Below are positions 24,163 to 33,081 of a stretch of DNA of 64,000 bases, one piece after another. The position numbers and the translations under genes are program-made. The first letter of the stretch is position 1. Each line of letters starts with the position of its first letter. This DNA comes from PALSA-612 sp964595575 (GTDB lineage Bacteria; Actinomycetota; Thermoleophilia; Gaiellales; Gaiellaceae), in contig CAZQRA010000011.1 of the NCBI GenBank assembly GCA_964595575.1, positions 3,657-67,656 on the forward strand, in the 5' to 3' direction. The notes under the pieces were generated by a model. That model did not search any database. It saw nothing but the letters and a program-made list of their open reading frames with translations, and was not told the DNA's origin.

Positions 24163-25559
24163 AGGCGGCTCTCTGCCCGGTGGCGGGCCAGGAACTCGAG
24201 GAGGTCGGAGCGGGTGAGCACTGCCTGCGGTCGTCCCTGCCGGGCCACCACCACGGCCGGGCCGGCACCCGTGAGGTCGGCTACCACCTCTTCCACCGAG
24301 TCCTCCACGTCTACGGAGGGGAGGGGCGGGCCCATGACCGCGGTCACCTCCTCGCCCAGCACGTCGGGGTCGCGGAAGAGGCGGTCGAGGAGGCCCCGCT
24401 CGGTGAGGGCGCCGATGACGTCGGCCAGCGACTCGGCCGGCCGGCGGCGCACGACGGGGAGCTGGGAGATGCCGTAGCGCTGCATGAGCTCGATGGCCTG
24501 CCCCACCTTCTCGTGAGCCCCGCAGACGACGAGATCGGGGGGGACGCCGTCCAGGGAGTGCTTGAGGGCCAGCACGGCGGCGATGGTGGGAAGCGGGGCC
24601 CGCCGCTCGAGGAAGCCGTGCTCGAGCATCCAGTTGTCGTCGTACATCTTGGAGAGGTAGCCGCGGCCGCCGTCGGGGATAGTGGTCAACACCGTGATCC
24701 CCGGCCCATACCGCTCGGCCGTCTTCAGCATGGCGTACACCGAGGTACCCCCGGAGCCGCCGGCCAGGATGCCCTCCTCCCGAGCCAGCCGACGAGCGGT
24801 GAGGAAGGAGTCGCGGTCGGACACCCGCACCCACTCGTCCACCACCGAGGGATCGAGGGTGGCGGGGAACGAGTCCTTGCCGATCCCTTCCACCAGGTAA
24901 GGGTGGACGGGGCCCCCTGAGAAGACGGAGCCCTCGGGGTCGGCCCCGACCACGAGCAGGTCGGGCTTGCGCTCCTTGAGGTAGCGGCCGATACCGGTGA
25001 TGGAGCCGCCGGTGCCCACCGACACCACCACGGCGTCCAGCTCCCCGCCCGTCTGCTCCCAGATCTCGGGGCCGGTGGCGTGGTAGTGGGCGGCGGGGTT
25101 CTCCGGGTTGGAGTACTGGTCGGGCTTGTAGGCCCCCGGGATCTCCTCTGCCAGGCGGTCGGACACCGAGTAGTAGCTCTCCGGGGACTCGGGCTCGACG
25201 GCGGTGGGGCAGACCACCACCTCGGCCCCGTAGGCGCGGAGCAGGGCCATCTTCTCCAAGGAGACCTTGTCGGGGACGACGAAGATGAGGCGGTAGCCCT
25301 TGACGGCGGCCGCCAGGGCCAGCCCGACGCCGGTGTTGCCCGAGGTGGGCTCGACGATGGTGCCGCCCGGCCTGAGCTTCCCCGCCCGCTCGGCCGCCTC
25401 GATCATGCGTAGGCCGATGCGGTCCTTGTTCGATCCCCCCGGGTTCAGGTACTCGAGCTTGACGAGGAGGGTGCAGCCGAGCTCGGCCCCGATGGTCTGC
25501 AGGCGGACGACAGGCGTGTCCCCGACCAGGTCGAGGATGGTGGGGTAGGCCCTGGCCAT
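24159..25559 (-). CDS. cbs: Cystathionine beta-synthase with C-terminal CBS domains
   Basis: 466 residues, ATG 25559, with TAGGCT 6 nt upstream. PLP-fold type II: YLNPGGSNKDRIGLRMIE with catalytic Lys45, PTSGNTGVGLA, VVVSVGTGGSITGIGRYLK, GGSGGTSVYAM. No N-terminal haem domain. Residues about 345-460 are a pair of CBS motifs, the regulatory module. It condenses homocysteine with serine (or O-acetylserine) to cystathionine, the partner step of the gamma-lyase at 21545-22678. The two enzyme genes flank the DGC-DtxR regulator, suggesting a shared sulfur-metabolism locus. Confidence 0.92.
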   Translation of the reverse strand: MARAYPTILDLVGDTPVVRLQTIGAELGCTLLVKLEYLNPGGSNKDRIGLRMIEAAERAGKLRPGGTIVEPTSGNTGVGLALAAAVKGYRLIFVVPDKVSLEKMALLRAYGAEVVVCPTAVEPESPESYYSVSDRLAEEIPGAYKPDQYSNPENPAAHYHATGPEIWEQTGGELDAVVVSVGTGGSITGIGRYLKERKPDLLVVGADPEGSVFSGGPVHPYLVEGIGKDSFPATLDPSVVDEWVRVSDRDSFLTARRLAREEGILAGGSGGTSVYAMLKTAERYGPGITVLTTIPDGGRGYLSKMYDDNWMLEHGFLERRAPLPTIAAVLALKHSLDGVPPDLVVCGAHEKVGQAIELMQRYGISQLPVVRRRPAESLADVIGALTERGLLDRLFRDPDVLGEEVTAVMGPPLPSVDVEDSVEEVVADLTGAGPAVVVARQGRPQAVLTRSDLLEFLARHRAESRL

Positions 25560-25565
25560 GGGGGA

Positions 25566-25571
25566 AGCCTA
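25566..25571 (-). promoter_or_regulatory. -10 box TAGGCT, cbs
   Basis: TAGGCT on the minus strand, 6 nt before ATG 25559; leaderless arrangement. Confidence 0.5.
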
Positions 25572-25602
25572 ACGGCGCCCGCGGCGTCGGCCCTCAAGCC
25601 GA

Positions 25603-27720
25603 GTGCCGATGGTGACGATAGCTGGAGGCGTGGAAGCCGCTTCCATGCCGTGGCGTCCCCTGGGTCAGCTCTTCGTGGAGAAGGGCCTGATCACCGAGGC
25701 TGAGCTGGAGGAGGCTCTGGCCGAGCAGGAGCGGACCGGCAAGCGGCTGGGCGAGATCCTCGTCGCCCGCGGCCTCGTCTCCGGCCCCGACCTCACGGCG
25801 TCCCTCATGGAGCAGCTGGGGGTGGAGGTGCAGCGCGACGAGGGCTTCGGCTCCGGGCTGTGGGCGGAGATCCGGCGGCGTCACCCCCGCGCCCGCCATC
25901 GGCCGCAGCCCGAGGCTCGGCCCCAGGCTCGACCCGAGACGACGGAGGAGAAGGAGGCTGCCCCCGCCGGCGCCGCCGCCGTGCACCCCCCGCCCCCGGA
26001 CGCGCCCCCGAAGACGGGAGAGCGCGACCAGGAAGGCCGCCCCAGCCTGGTCGTCTTGGAGGGGATGCTGGACGAGCTGGAGGAGATGAGGTCGGAGCTC
26101 GACCAGGCCCGGGCCGGGGCCTTGGGCGATGAGCCGGCCCCGGGGAGCGAGCGGCCCTCGCCCCAGGCAGTCGCGGAGCCCGACTCGGAGGCCCGGGAGC
26201 GGCTGGCCGCCCTGGAGACGGCCCTCATCCTCGAGCAGGAGGAGAGGAGGCGGGTCGAGGAGGAGCTGGAGCGGGCGCGGAAGGAGCGCGAGGAGGAGGC
26301 GCGCCGGGCAATAGCCCAGGCCGAGCTGGCGGAGGCGGAGAGAGAGGGGCTTCGGGACGAGCTGGCCGCCCGCAGCGCGGAGCTCGAGGCCGTGCAGGAG
26401 GAGAGGCGCCGGCTGGAAGCAACCCTGGCCGAGGCCGAGGCTCGGCTCCGCGAGCTGGAGGCTGAGCTCGGGGAGCTGGCGGAGGAGCGGGCTACATACG
26501 CCCGGGCCCAGGCCGAGCTCGAGCGGCTGCAGGAGCGCTCGGCGCATGAACGCGAGGAGCTGGCCCGGGCGCGGGAGTCGCTTTCGTCCGCCCAGGCCGA
26601 GCGCGAGCGCCTGAGGGCCCGGGTAGCCGAGCTGGAGGCAGACCTCGAGCGCGCTTGGGCGGAGGTAGAGCGGCGAGCTGAGGAGATCGAGCGGCTGCGA
26701 GAGGAGACCGAGGCCGCCTCCCGAGAGCTGGCAGAGGAGCGTCGAGGCCGGGAGCGGGCGGAGGCTGAGGCCCGTCGCGCCGGGGCCGAGCTCGAGCGCC
26801 TGGGGAGGGAGCTCGAGGGGTGGCGCCGGGAGGCCGAGCGAGCCCAGGCGGGCATGGTCGAGGGGAAGCGGGCCCTGGCCCAGGCCCAAGCCGAGACAGA
26901 GACGCTCCTGGCCGAGCGGGAGCTCGCCCAGGCCCGGGCTCGGGCCTTGGAGGAGGAGCGCCAGGAGCTCAGGCGTCGACTGGAGCGGGCGGAGGCCGAG
27001 GCCTCCTCCCTCGCCGCCGCGGACCGGGCCCGGCGGGCGGAGCTGGAGAAGGCCCGCGCGGAGGTCGAGGACAAGGCGGCCGAGCTCTCGCGCCTGAAGG
27101 CTCAGGCAGCCGACCTCGCGGCGGAGCTGGAGGCCGCCCAGAGACGGCTCGAGCAGGCGCAGCGGGAGCAGGCTGCCCAGGCTCAGGAGGTCGAGCTCGA
27201 GAGGAAGAGGCGGGCCGTCGCCGAGGAGGAGGTAGGGAGGCTGCAGGCCCAGGTCGACGAGGCGAGGAAGGAGGCGGAAGCCTGGGAGGAGAGGGCGGCG
27301 GCGCTCGAGGCCGGGGCCGCCGAGGGGGAGCGGGCGCTGGAGCAGCTACGGCGCGAGGCGCGGGAGCTGGAGGCCCGGCTGGCGGCGGCCGAGGCTCGGG
27401 CTCGGGAGGAGGCTGCAGGCCACGCCGAGACGCGCAGGGTGCTGGCCCGCGCCTTGGACGAGCTGGCGGAGCTCCCGGCGGCGATCGAGCTCAGTCACGC
27501 AGACTCGGGAGCGCGCGAGGCAGCGGCTCTCCTCCACCCCGGCCACCTCCTGTTCGTGCCCGGGGAGAGGAGCTACGAGCTCGTGGCCCGGGAGGGCCCC
27601 CCGCCGGAGGCGGGAGAGGAGGTGGAGCTGGACGGGCGCCTGTTCCTCGTGGCCAAGAGGGGGCGCTCGCCCCTTCCCTTCGATCGCCGCCCCTGCGCCT
27701 ACCTGGCTCCGTCGGCCTGA
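25603..27720 (+). CDS. MshEN-domain protein with very long coiled coil
   Basis: Up to 705 residues. GTG 25603 is the furthest start; ATG 25645 (MPWRPLGQLF) fits the domain start better, and neither has a strong ribosome site. Residues about 16-75 (PLGQLFVEKGLITEAELEEA, RLGEILVARGLV) are the N-terminal MshEN/GspE-II domain that binds cyclic-di-GMP in pilus and secretion ATPases, but the ATPase is absent. A proline-rich linker follows, then about 430 residues of Glu/Arg/Ala/Leu heptads, and a compact C-terminal segment (HPGHLLFVPGERSYELVARE). A rod-like scaffold or cyclic-di-GMP-responsive filament is possible. Codon bias makes long false frames on the other strand. Confidence 0.7.
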   Translation: MPMVTIAGGVEAASMPWRPLGQLFVEKGLITEAELEEALAEQERTGKRLGEILVARGLVSGPDLTASLMEQLGVEVQRDEGFGSGLWAEIRRRHPRARHRPQPEARPQARPETTEEKEAAPAGAAAVHPPPPDAPPKTGERDQEGRPSLVVLEGMLDELEEMRSELDQARAGALGDEPAPGSERPSPQAVAEPDSEARERLAALETALILEQEERRRVEEELERARKEREEEARRAIAQAELAEAEREGLRDELAARSAELEAVQEERRRLEATLAEAEARLRELEAELGELAEERATYARAQAELERLQERSAHEREELARARESLSSAQAERERLRARVAELEADLERAWAEVERRAEEIERLREETEAASRELAEERRGRERAEAEARRAGAELERLGRELEGWRREAERAQAGMVEGKRALAQAQAETETLLAERELAQARARALEEERQELRRRLERAEAEASSLAAADRARRAELEKARAEVEDKAAELSRLKAQAADLAAELEAAQRRLEQAQREQAAQAQEVELERKRRAVAEEEVGRLQAQVDEARKEAEAWEERAAALEAGAAEGERALEQLRREARELEARLAAAEARAREEAAGHAETRRVLARALDELAELPAAIELSHADSGAREAAALLHPGHLLFVPGERSYELVAREGPPPEAGEEVELDGRLFLVAKRGRSPLPFDRRPCAYLAPSA

Positions 27721-27781
27721 CGAAGGGTCGCGCCGCGGAGAGGGCGGCGCTTCGGTGGCGTCTGCCCCGGCCCCAGGCCGC

Positions 27782-29320
27782 TCAGTGCCGGAAGTGGCGC
27801 CGTCCGGTGAACACCATGGCGGCTCCTGCCCTGCGCACGGCGGCGATGACCTCCTCGTCCCGCTTGGAGCCGCCGGGCTGGACGATCGCCCGCACCCCGG
27901 CGCGGAGGGCGATCTCGGGCCCGTCGGGGAAGGGGAAGAAGGCGTCCGAGGCGAGGACGGCTCCCTCCAGGTCGTGGCCGAGCTCCTGGGCCTTCTCGAC
28001 GGCGATGCGCACCGCGTCCACCCTGCTCATCTGCCCGGCGCCGATCCCCACCGTCTGGAGGCCCTTGGCCAGGACGACGGCATTCGAGGTCACGTGCTTG
28101 GCCACCCTCCAGGCGAAGAGGAGGTCCTCCCACGCCTCCTCGTCCAGCCGCCCGCACACCAGCCGCATGGCCTCCCTCTCCTCGACGGCGGTATCCGCCT
28201 CCTGGACGAGGAAGCCGCCCGGCACCCGCCGGAAGTCCCGCTCGGGCGCCCCGGGCTCCCGGCTGGGAGACCCGGCCAAGACGCGCGTGGCCGGCTTTGC
28301 CCCGAGTCGAGCCAGGGCCTCCTCCTCGTAGGAGGGCGCCAGGAGCACCTCCACGAACTGGTCGCCGAGGCGGCGGGCGAGGGCCTCCGTCACCGGCCGG
28401 TTGAGGCAGACGACCCCGCCGTAGGCGGACACGGGATCGGCGGCGAGGGCCCGCTCGTAGGCTTCCTCCGCGGTAGCCGCCGTCGCCACCCCGCAGGGAT
28501 TGGCGTGCTTGACGATGACGCAGGCGGGACGCTCCAGCTCGCCCAGGAGGCGGACGGCGGCGGCTAGGTCGCCCAGGTTGTTGAAGGAGAGGGGTCGGCC
28601 CTGGAGCTGCTCGACCTGGGAGAGGAGGTGCCGCCGGGCTCCCTCCTCGGCGTAGTAGCAGGCCCGCTGGTGGGGGTTCTCGCCGTAGGCGAGCTCGAGC
28701 CTCCGCTCCAGGGCCAGCACCATGCGGGCGGGGAAGGGGTCGTCGGCCCCCATCCAGGAGGCGATGGCGGCCTCGTAGGCGGCCGTGCGCAGGAAGGCCT
28801 CCCCCGCCAGGCGCCTGCGGGTGGCAAGCGAGAGCTCGCTCGTCTTCTCCAGCTCCCGCAGCACCGCCTGGTACTGGTCGGGGCTGGAGAGGGCCGCCAC
28901 CCGGGCGAAGTTCTTGGCGGCGGCGCGGAGGAGGGCGGGGCCGCCGATGTCGATCATCTCCACCACCTCGGCCTCGCTCGCCCCCTCCCTCCTCGCCGCC
29001 TCGGCGAAGGGGTAGAGGTTGACGCAGACGAGGTCGAAGGGCTGGGCGCCCAGCCGCCGCAGAGCTCCTAGGTCCTCCCGGTGGTCGGGGCGGGCGAGGA
29101 TGGCGGCGTGGACGGCCGGGTGCAGGGTCTTGACCCGGCCGCCGAGAAGCTCCCCCATCCCCGTCAGGGCCTCCAGCCTCATTACCGGCAGCCCCCGCTC
29201 CTCCAGGAAGGACGCCGTCCCTCCGCTTGCCCACAGCTCGACTCCTTGCTCCACCAACCCCCGGGCAAGCTCGGCCAGGCCGGTCTTGTCGTAGCAGGAG
29301 AGGAGGGCGCGCTCGATCAC
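27782..29320 (-). CDS. purH: PurH: AICAR transformylase / IMP cyclohydrolase
   Basis: 512 residues, GTG 29320 in a GTGA overlap with purN. The N-terminal MGS-like cyclohydrolase domain (ALLSCYDKTGLAELARGLVE, GGRVKTLHPAVHAAIL) is followed by the transformylase domain (YGENPHQRA, QGRPLSFNNLGDLAAA, VIVKHANPCG, HVTSNAVVLAKG, SDAFFPFPDG). It catalyses the last two steps to IMP. The unusual GRRHFRH C-terminus ends as expected for the family. Third gene of purM-purN-purH. Confidence 0.95.
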   Translation of the reverse strand: MIERALLSCYDKTGLAELARGLVEQGVELWASGGTASFLEERGLPVMRLEALTGMGELLGGRVKTLHPAVHAAILARPDHREDLGALRRLGAQPFDLVCVNLYPFAEAARREGASEAEVVEMIDIGGPALLRAAAKNFARVAALSSPDQYQAVLRELEKTSELSLATRRRLAGEAFLRTAAYEAAIASWMGADDPFPARMVLALERRLELAYGENPHQRACYYAEEGARRHLLSQVEQLQGRPLSFNNLGDLAAAVRLLGELERPACVIVKHANPCGVATAATAEEAYERALAADPVSAYGGVVCLNRPVTEALARRLGDQFVEVLLAPSYEEEALARLGAKPATRVLAGSPSREPGAPERDFRRVPGGFLVQEADTAVEEREAMRLVCGRLDEEAWEDLLFAWRVAKHVTSNAVVLAKGLQTVGIGAGQMSRVDAVRIAVEKAQELGHDLEGAVLASDAFFPFPDGPEIALRAGVRAIVQPGGSKRDEEVIAAVRRAGAAMVFTGRRHFRH

Positions 29321-29856
29321 CGAAGCAGGCTCCGTACGACCTGGGGCAGCAGGCGGTGCTCGACCGCGTGGACACGCTCGCGCAGGGTCTCGGGGGTGTC
29401 GCCGGGGAGGATGGGCACGGGCTCCTGGGCCAGGATGGGCCCCGAGTCGACGCCCTCGTCGACTAGGTGGACGGTCACGCCCGTCTCGGTCGCCCCTGCC
29501 GCCAGGGCCTCCTCGATAGGCCGGGTGCCGGGAAAGGCAGGGAGGAGCGAGGGGTGGACGTTGACCACCCGTCCGGGGAAGCGGGCGAGGAAGGAGGAGG
29601 TGAGGAGGTGCATGTACCCTGCGCACACGATCAGCTCGGCCCCCCGCTCCTCCAACCAGTCGGCCATGGCCAGGTCGCGCTCGGCCCGCGACGGGTAGTC
29701 CTCGAGCGGGAACACGGCGGTGGGGATGCCGGCCGCCTGCGCCCGCTCCAGCGCCCGCGCCCCCGGCTTGTTGGAGGCGACGGCGACCACGGGCAGGCCC
29801 TGGTCGATCATGGCCTGGAGGTTCGTCCCCTCCCCCGAGACGAGGACCCCGATCAT
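29317..29856 (-). CDS. purN: PurN: phosphoribosylglycinamide formyltransferase
   Basis: 179 residues from ATG 29856, in an ATGA overlap with purM. Motifs: VLVSGEGTNLQAMID (usually SG.GSN), VASNKPGARALERA, VNVHPSLLPAFPG with the catalytic His, and VHLVDEGVDSGPILAQ with the catalytic Asp. Transfers formyl from 10-formyl-tetrahydrofolate to GAR. Slightly shorter than the family average (about 200). Confidence 0.94.
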   Translation of the reverse strand: MIGVLVSGEGTNLQAMIDQGLPVVAVASNKPGARALERAQAAGIPTAVFPLEDYPSRAERDLAMADWLEERGAELIVCAGYMHLLTSSFLARFPGRVVNVHPSLLPAFPGTRPIEEALAAGATETGVTVHLVDEGVDSGPILAQEPVPILPGDTPETLRERVHAVEHRLLPQVVRSLLR

Positions 29857-30752
29857 GCCCGCTCGACGGTGCCGATGACGAGGTCCTCCGGCGAGGGCCG
29901 ATCGACCACGGCCACGTAGCCGATGCCAAGGTTGAACACCCGCCGAAGCTCCTCCTCCTCCACGTGGCGGGCCAGCCAGCGGAAGACGGGGGGCCGCTCC
30001 CAGGCCTGCCAGTCGACGGCGGCCCGCAGCCCCGGGGGCAGCACCCGGCGCAGGTTGCCGAGGATCCCGCCGCCGGTGACGTGGGCGAGGGCGCGCACGT
30101 CGGCGCGGGCGCGCAGGGCCCGCACCTGGTCGAGGTAGAGGCGGGTGGGGGCAAGCAGATCGGGGCCGTCGTAGTCCTCCACCTCGAGCACCCGTCGCAC
30201 CAGGGTGAAGCCGTTGGCGTGCACCCCTGCCGAGGGGAGGCCGACCAGAGCGTCGCCCTCCTCCACCCGCGATCCGTCGATGAGCCGCTCCCGGTCGACG
30301 ATGCCGACGCAGGTGCCGGCGAAGTCGAGCTCCCCCTCCTGGTAGATGCCGGGGAGCTCGGCCGTCTCGCCGCCCACGAGAACGCACCCTGCCTCCCGGC
30401 AGACCTCGGCCGCTCCCTCGACCAGCTCCGCCACCTGCTCCAGGTCGATCGTCGCGGAGGCGATGTAGTCGAGCAGGAAGAGCGGCTCGGCTCCGCAGGT
30501 GAGGACGTCGTTGATGCAGTGGGCGGCCAGGTCGCGGCCGCAGGCCCGAAGCCGGCCGCGCTTGCGGGCCAGGATGAGCTTGGTGCCCACCGAGTCGGTG
30601 GAGGCGGCGAGGAGATGTCGCTCGTCCAGGGGGTAGAGGCCGGCGAAGGCGCCGAAGCCGCTGGCGCCGGTCGACTCGACCGCCGCCCGCAGCCGCTCCA
30701 CCACCGCCTCGGCCTTGGCCAGGGACACTCCCGAAGCCTCGTAGGTGCTCAC
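29853..30752 (-). CDS. purM: PurM: phosphoribosylformylglycinamidine cyclo-ligase
   Basis: 299 residues from GTG 30752; the family is usually about 340, so this is a compact form. STYEASGVSL opening, LLAASTDSVGTKLILA, CINDVLTCGAEPLFLLDYIA, VLVGGETAELPG, GLPSAGVHANGFTLVR, and THVTGGGILGN-like AHVTGGGILGNLRRVLP are all present. Converts FGAM to AIR. First gene of purM-N-H; TAGACT lies 7 nt upstream. Confidence 0.94.
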   Translation of the reverse strand: MSTYEASGVSLAKAEAVVERLRAAVESTGASGFGAFAGLYPLDERHLLAASTDSVGTKLILARKRGRLRACGRDLAAHCINDVLTCGAEPLFLLDYIASATIDLEQVAELVEGAAEVCREAGCVLVGGETAELPGIYQEGELDFAGTCVGIVDRERLIDGSRVEEGDALVGLPSAGVHANGFTLVRRVLEVEDYDGPDLLAPTRLYLDQVRALRARADVRALAHVTGGGILGNLRRVLPPGLRAAVDWQAWERPPVFRWLARHVEEEELRRVFNLGIGYVAVVDRPSPEDLVIGTVERA

Positions 30753-30759
30753 CTGGGCG

Positions 30760-30765
30760 AGTCTA
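30760..30765 (-). promoter_or_regulatory. -10 box TAGACT, purM-purN-purH
   Basis: TAGACT on the minus strand, 7 nt before GTG 30752; predicts a leaderless purMNH transcript. It shares the 58-nt divergent spacer with ctaG. Confidence 0.5.
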
Positions 30766-30798
30766 GTCGCGTCGTCGCTCGGCCCCCCAGGCGTGAGG

Positions 30799-30804
30799 CA
30801 TGAT
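30799..30804 (+). promoter_or_regulatory. -10-like box CATGAT, ctaG
   Basis: CATGAT on the plus strand, 6 nt before GTG 30811; weaker match than most others in the window. Confidence 0.3.
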
Positions 30805-30810
30805 ACCGAC

Positions 30811-31665
30811 GTGCCCTCTCCGCTTGCGAGCTGGACGGTGGACCCCGTCGCCGTGGTCTTGCTCCTCGTCCTCGGCTTCCTCTACGAGCGGCGGGCGCGA
30901 GCCCTGGCGGCACGGGGAGCGCCGGTGCCTCGCTTCCGCCGCGTCTCCTTCCGGGCAAGCCTGGTCGTGCTGGCCTTCGCCTCCTTCTCCCCCCTCCACG
31001 CCCTGGCCGAGGAGACCTTCCAGTTCATGCACATGGTCCAGCACATCCTCATCGGCGAGGTTGCCGCCTTCTTTCTCGTCCTCGGCCTCACCGGGCCCCT
31101 CCTCCGTCCCCTGCTCGCCGTGCGGGCGGTGGAGAGGCTGCGGGTCGTCGCCCACCCCCTCGTCGCCTGGCCCCTGTGGGCCCTCAACCTCTACCTGTGG
31201 CACCTGCCCGCGCTGTACGAGGCCGCCCTGGAGAGCGCGCCCGTCCACGCCCTCATGCACGTCCTCTTCCTGGCCGCCGGGGCTCTCTTCTGGGCGCCGG
31301 TGCTGGAGCCGCTGCCGGGGCCTGCCTGGTTCGGGAGCGCCGCCAAGCTCCTCTACGTGGTGGCCGCCCGGCTGGCGGGCATGGTGCTGGCCAACGTCCT
31401 CTTCTGGGCCGAGCGGCCCTTCTACCAGCCCTACGTCCACGAGGGCAGCCCCTGGGGCATCTCCGCGCTGGCCGACCAGGGGATCGCGGCCTCCATCATG
31501 ATGGTGTTCGACGGGGTGGTGACCATGGCCGCCATCGCCTGGCTCTTCCTGCGGCTGGCGAGCGAGGGGGAGCTGCGCCAGGCCCTCATCGAGCAGGGGG
31601 TCGATCCCGCCACCGCCGAGCGGGCCGTGCGCTACGGCCGCGGCCACGAGCTTGCCCGCCGCTAG
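30811..31665 (+). CDS. ctaG: CtaG-type cytochrome c oxidase assembly factor
   Basis: 284 residues from GTG 30811; the frame is open to 30745 but that part overlaps purM. Multi-pass membrane protein (about 7 helices) of the caa3_CtaG family: FSPLHALAEETFQFMHMVQH and ILIGEVAAFFLVLGL, LWALNLYLWHLPALYEAAL, HALMHVLFLAAGALFWAPVL, and ALADQGIAASIMM. The conserved histidines in HMVQH and LWHLP are the likely copper ligands. Supports copper insertion into cytochrome c oxidase at the membrane. Confidence 0.88.
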   Translation: MPSPLASWTVDPVAVVLLLVLGFLYERRARALAARGAPVPRFRRVSFRASLVVLAFASFSPLHALAEETFQFMHMVQHILIGEVAAFFLVLGLTGPLLRPLLAVRAVERLRVVAHPLVAWPLWALNLYLWHLPALYEAALESAPVHALMHVLFLAAGALFWAPVLEPLPGPAWFGSAAKLLYVVAARLAGMVLANVLFWAERPFYQPYVHEGSPWGISALADQGIAASIMMVFDGVVTMAAIAWLFLRLASEGELRQALIEQGVDPATAERAVRYGRGHELARR

Positions 31666-31695
31666 CGCCGAGCCCCCTTCCTCTCGGCCCCGGGC

Positions 31696-33081
31696 CTACG
31701 CCGGCACCGGCTCGAAGCGGAGCTTCTCCAGCCGCCGGCCGGGCGGGATGCGGGTGGGGTAGCGGCCGGTGAGGCAGGCCCGGCAGAGGGCGTGGGCGGG
31801 TCGACCGGTGGCCTCGGTGAGGCCCTCGAGGGAGAGGTAGGCGAGGCTGGTCGCCCCCACGTACGCTCGGATCTCCTCCACCGACCGGGAGGCGGCGATG
31901 AGCTGGCTTTGGTCGGGGAGGTCGATGCCGTAGAAGCAGGGGCCGATCACCGGCGGGGAGGAGATGCGCAGGTGCACCTCGCGGGCCCCGGCCTCGAACA
32001 GCATGGCTACGAGCTGGCGCATGGTGTTGCCGCGCACGATGGAGTCGTCGACCACCACCAGCCGCTTCCCCGCCACCTCGTCCAAGGGGTTGAACTTGAG
32101 CCGGATCCCCTGCTGACGCAGCTCCTGGTCGGGCTGGATGAAGGTGCGTCCCACGTAGCGGTTCTCGATGAGCCCCTCGCTGAAGGGGATGCCGCTCTCC
32201 CGGGAGAAGCCCACGGCGGCCGGCGTCCCCGAGTCGGGAATGGGCAGCACCAGGTCGGCCTCCACCGGGGCCTCCCGGGCCAGCCGCTCGCCCATCCGCA
32301 CGCGGGCGGCGTGAACCTCCACCCCCTCCAGGTGGGAGTCGGGGCGGGCGAAGTAGAAGAACTCGAACACGCACAGAGCCTGGCGCTCGGCCGGGGCCAC
32401 CGCCTGCGTCGCCCGGGGCCCTGCCTGGTCGACGACCACGAGCTGGCCGGGGCCGACCTCCTGCTCGAAGGCGGCTCCCAGGAGGTCGAAGGCGCACGTC
32501 TCCGAGGCGACCACCCAGTCGCTCCCCAGGCGTCCCAGGGAGAGGGGACGAAAGCCGTGGCGATCGCGGAAGGCGAGGAGCTTGCCCTCGGCCAGGGCCG
32601 TCACCGAGTAGGCCCCCTCCATCTCGGCCATGGCCGCCGCCACCGCCTGCTCGAGGGGCCGCTCGTCGTTGGCGATGAGGGCGGCGATGATCTCGGAGTC
32701 GGAGCTGGAGCGAAGGCGAGCCCCTTCCTGCTGGAGCCGCTCCCGCAGCTCGCCGGCGTTGACGAGGTTGCCGTTGTGGCCCAAGGCCACCGTGCGCGCC
32801 CGACCGTGGTGGATGAGGGGCTGGGCATTGTCCCAAGCGGAGGAGCCGGTGGTCGAGTAGCGGGTGTGGCCGATTGCCACCTCCCCGCGCAGGCCTCGCA
32901 GCTTGCGCTCGTCGAACACCTGGGCGACGAGGCCGAGCTCCCGCAGCACGGTGAGGCGGCCGCCCTCGCTGACGGCGATCCCGGCCGACTCCTGGCCCCG
33001 GTGCTGGAGGGCGTGCAGGGCGAAGTGGGCGAGCCGGGCGACGTCGCGGCTAGGGGCGTAGATGCCGAAGACCCCGCACAC
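31696..33081 (-). CDS. purF: PurF: amidophosphoribosyltransferase
   Basis: 461 residues. GTG 33081 overlaps the purL stop by one base (TAGTG), and the next codon is Cys2, the catalytic nucleophile after Met removal (CGVFGIYAP). There is no propeptide. Glutaminase motifs: LQHRGQESAGIA, IGHTRYSTTG, ALGHNGNLVN. PRPP-binding domain: VLPIPDSGTPAAVGF, RLKFNPL, VVVDDSIVRGNT. First committed step of purine synthesis. Ends with a basic tail. Longer upstream readings are shadows of purL. Confidence 0.95.
   Translation of the reverse strand: MCGVFGIYAPSRDVARLAHFALHALQHRGQESAGIAVSEGGRLTVLRELGLVAQVFDERKLRGLRGEVAIGHTRYSTTGSSAWDNAQPLIHHGRARTVALGHNGNLVNAGELRERLQQEGARLRSSSDSEIIAALIANDERPLEQAVAAAMAEMEGAYSVTALAEGKLLAFRDRHGFRPLSLGRLGSDWVVASETCAFDLLGAAFEQEVGPGQLVVVDQAGPRATQAVAPAERQALCVFEFFYFARPDSHLEGVEVHAARVRMGERLAREAPVEADLVLPIPDSGTPAAVGFSRESGIPFSEGLIENRYVGRTFIQPDQELRQQGIRLKFNPLDEVAGKRLVVVDDSIVRGNTMRQLVAMLFEAGAREVHLRISSPPVIGPCFYGIDLPDQSQLIAASRSVEEIRAYVGATSLAYLSLEGLTEATGRPAHALCRACLTGRYPTRIPPGRRLEKLRFEPVPA

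Noticed and set aside
25594..26889. 431-codon minus-strand frame (Leu/Gly/Pro-rich), and a Ser/Arg-rich one at 25881-27074
   Set aside because: They are complements of the repetitive Glu/Arg/Leu codons of the coiled-coil gene and show no domain.
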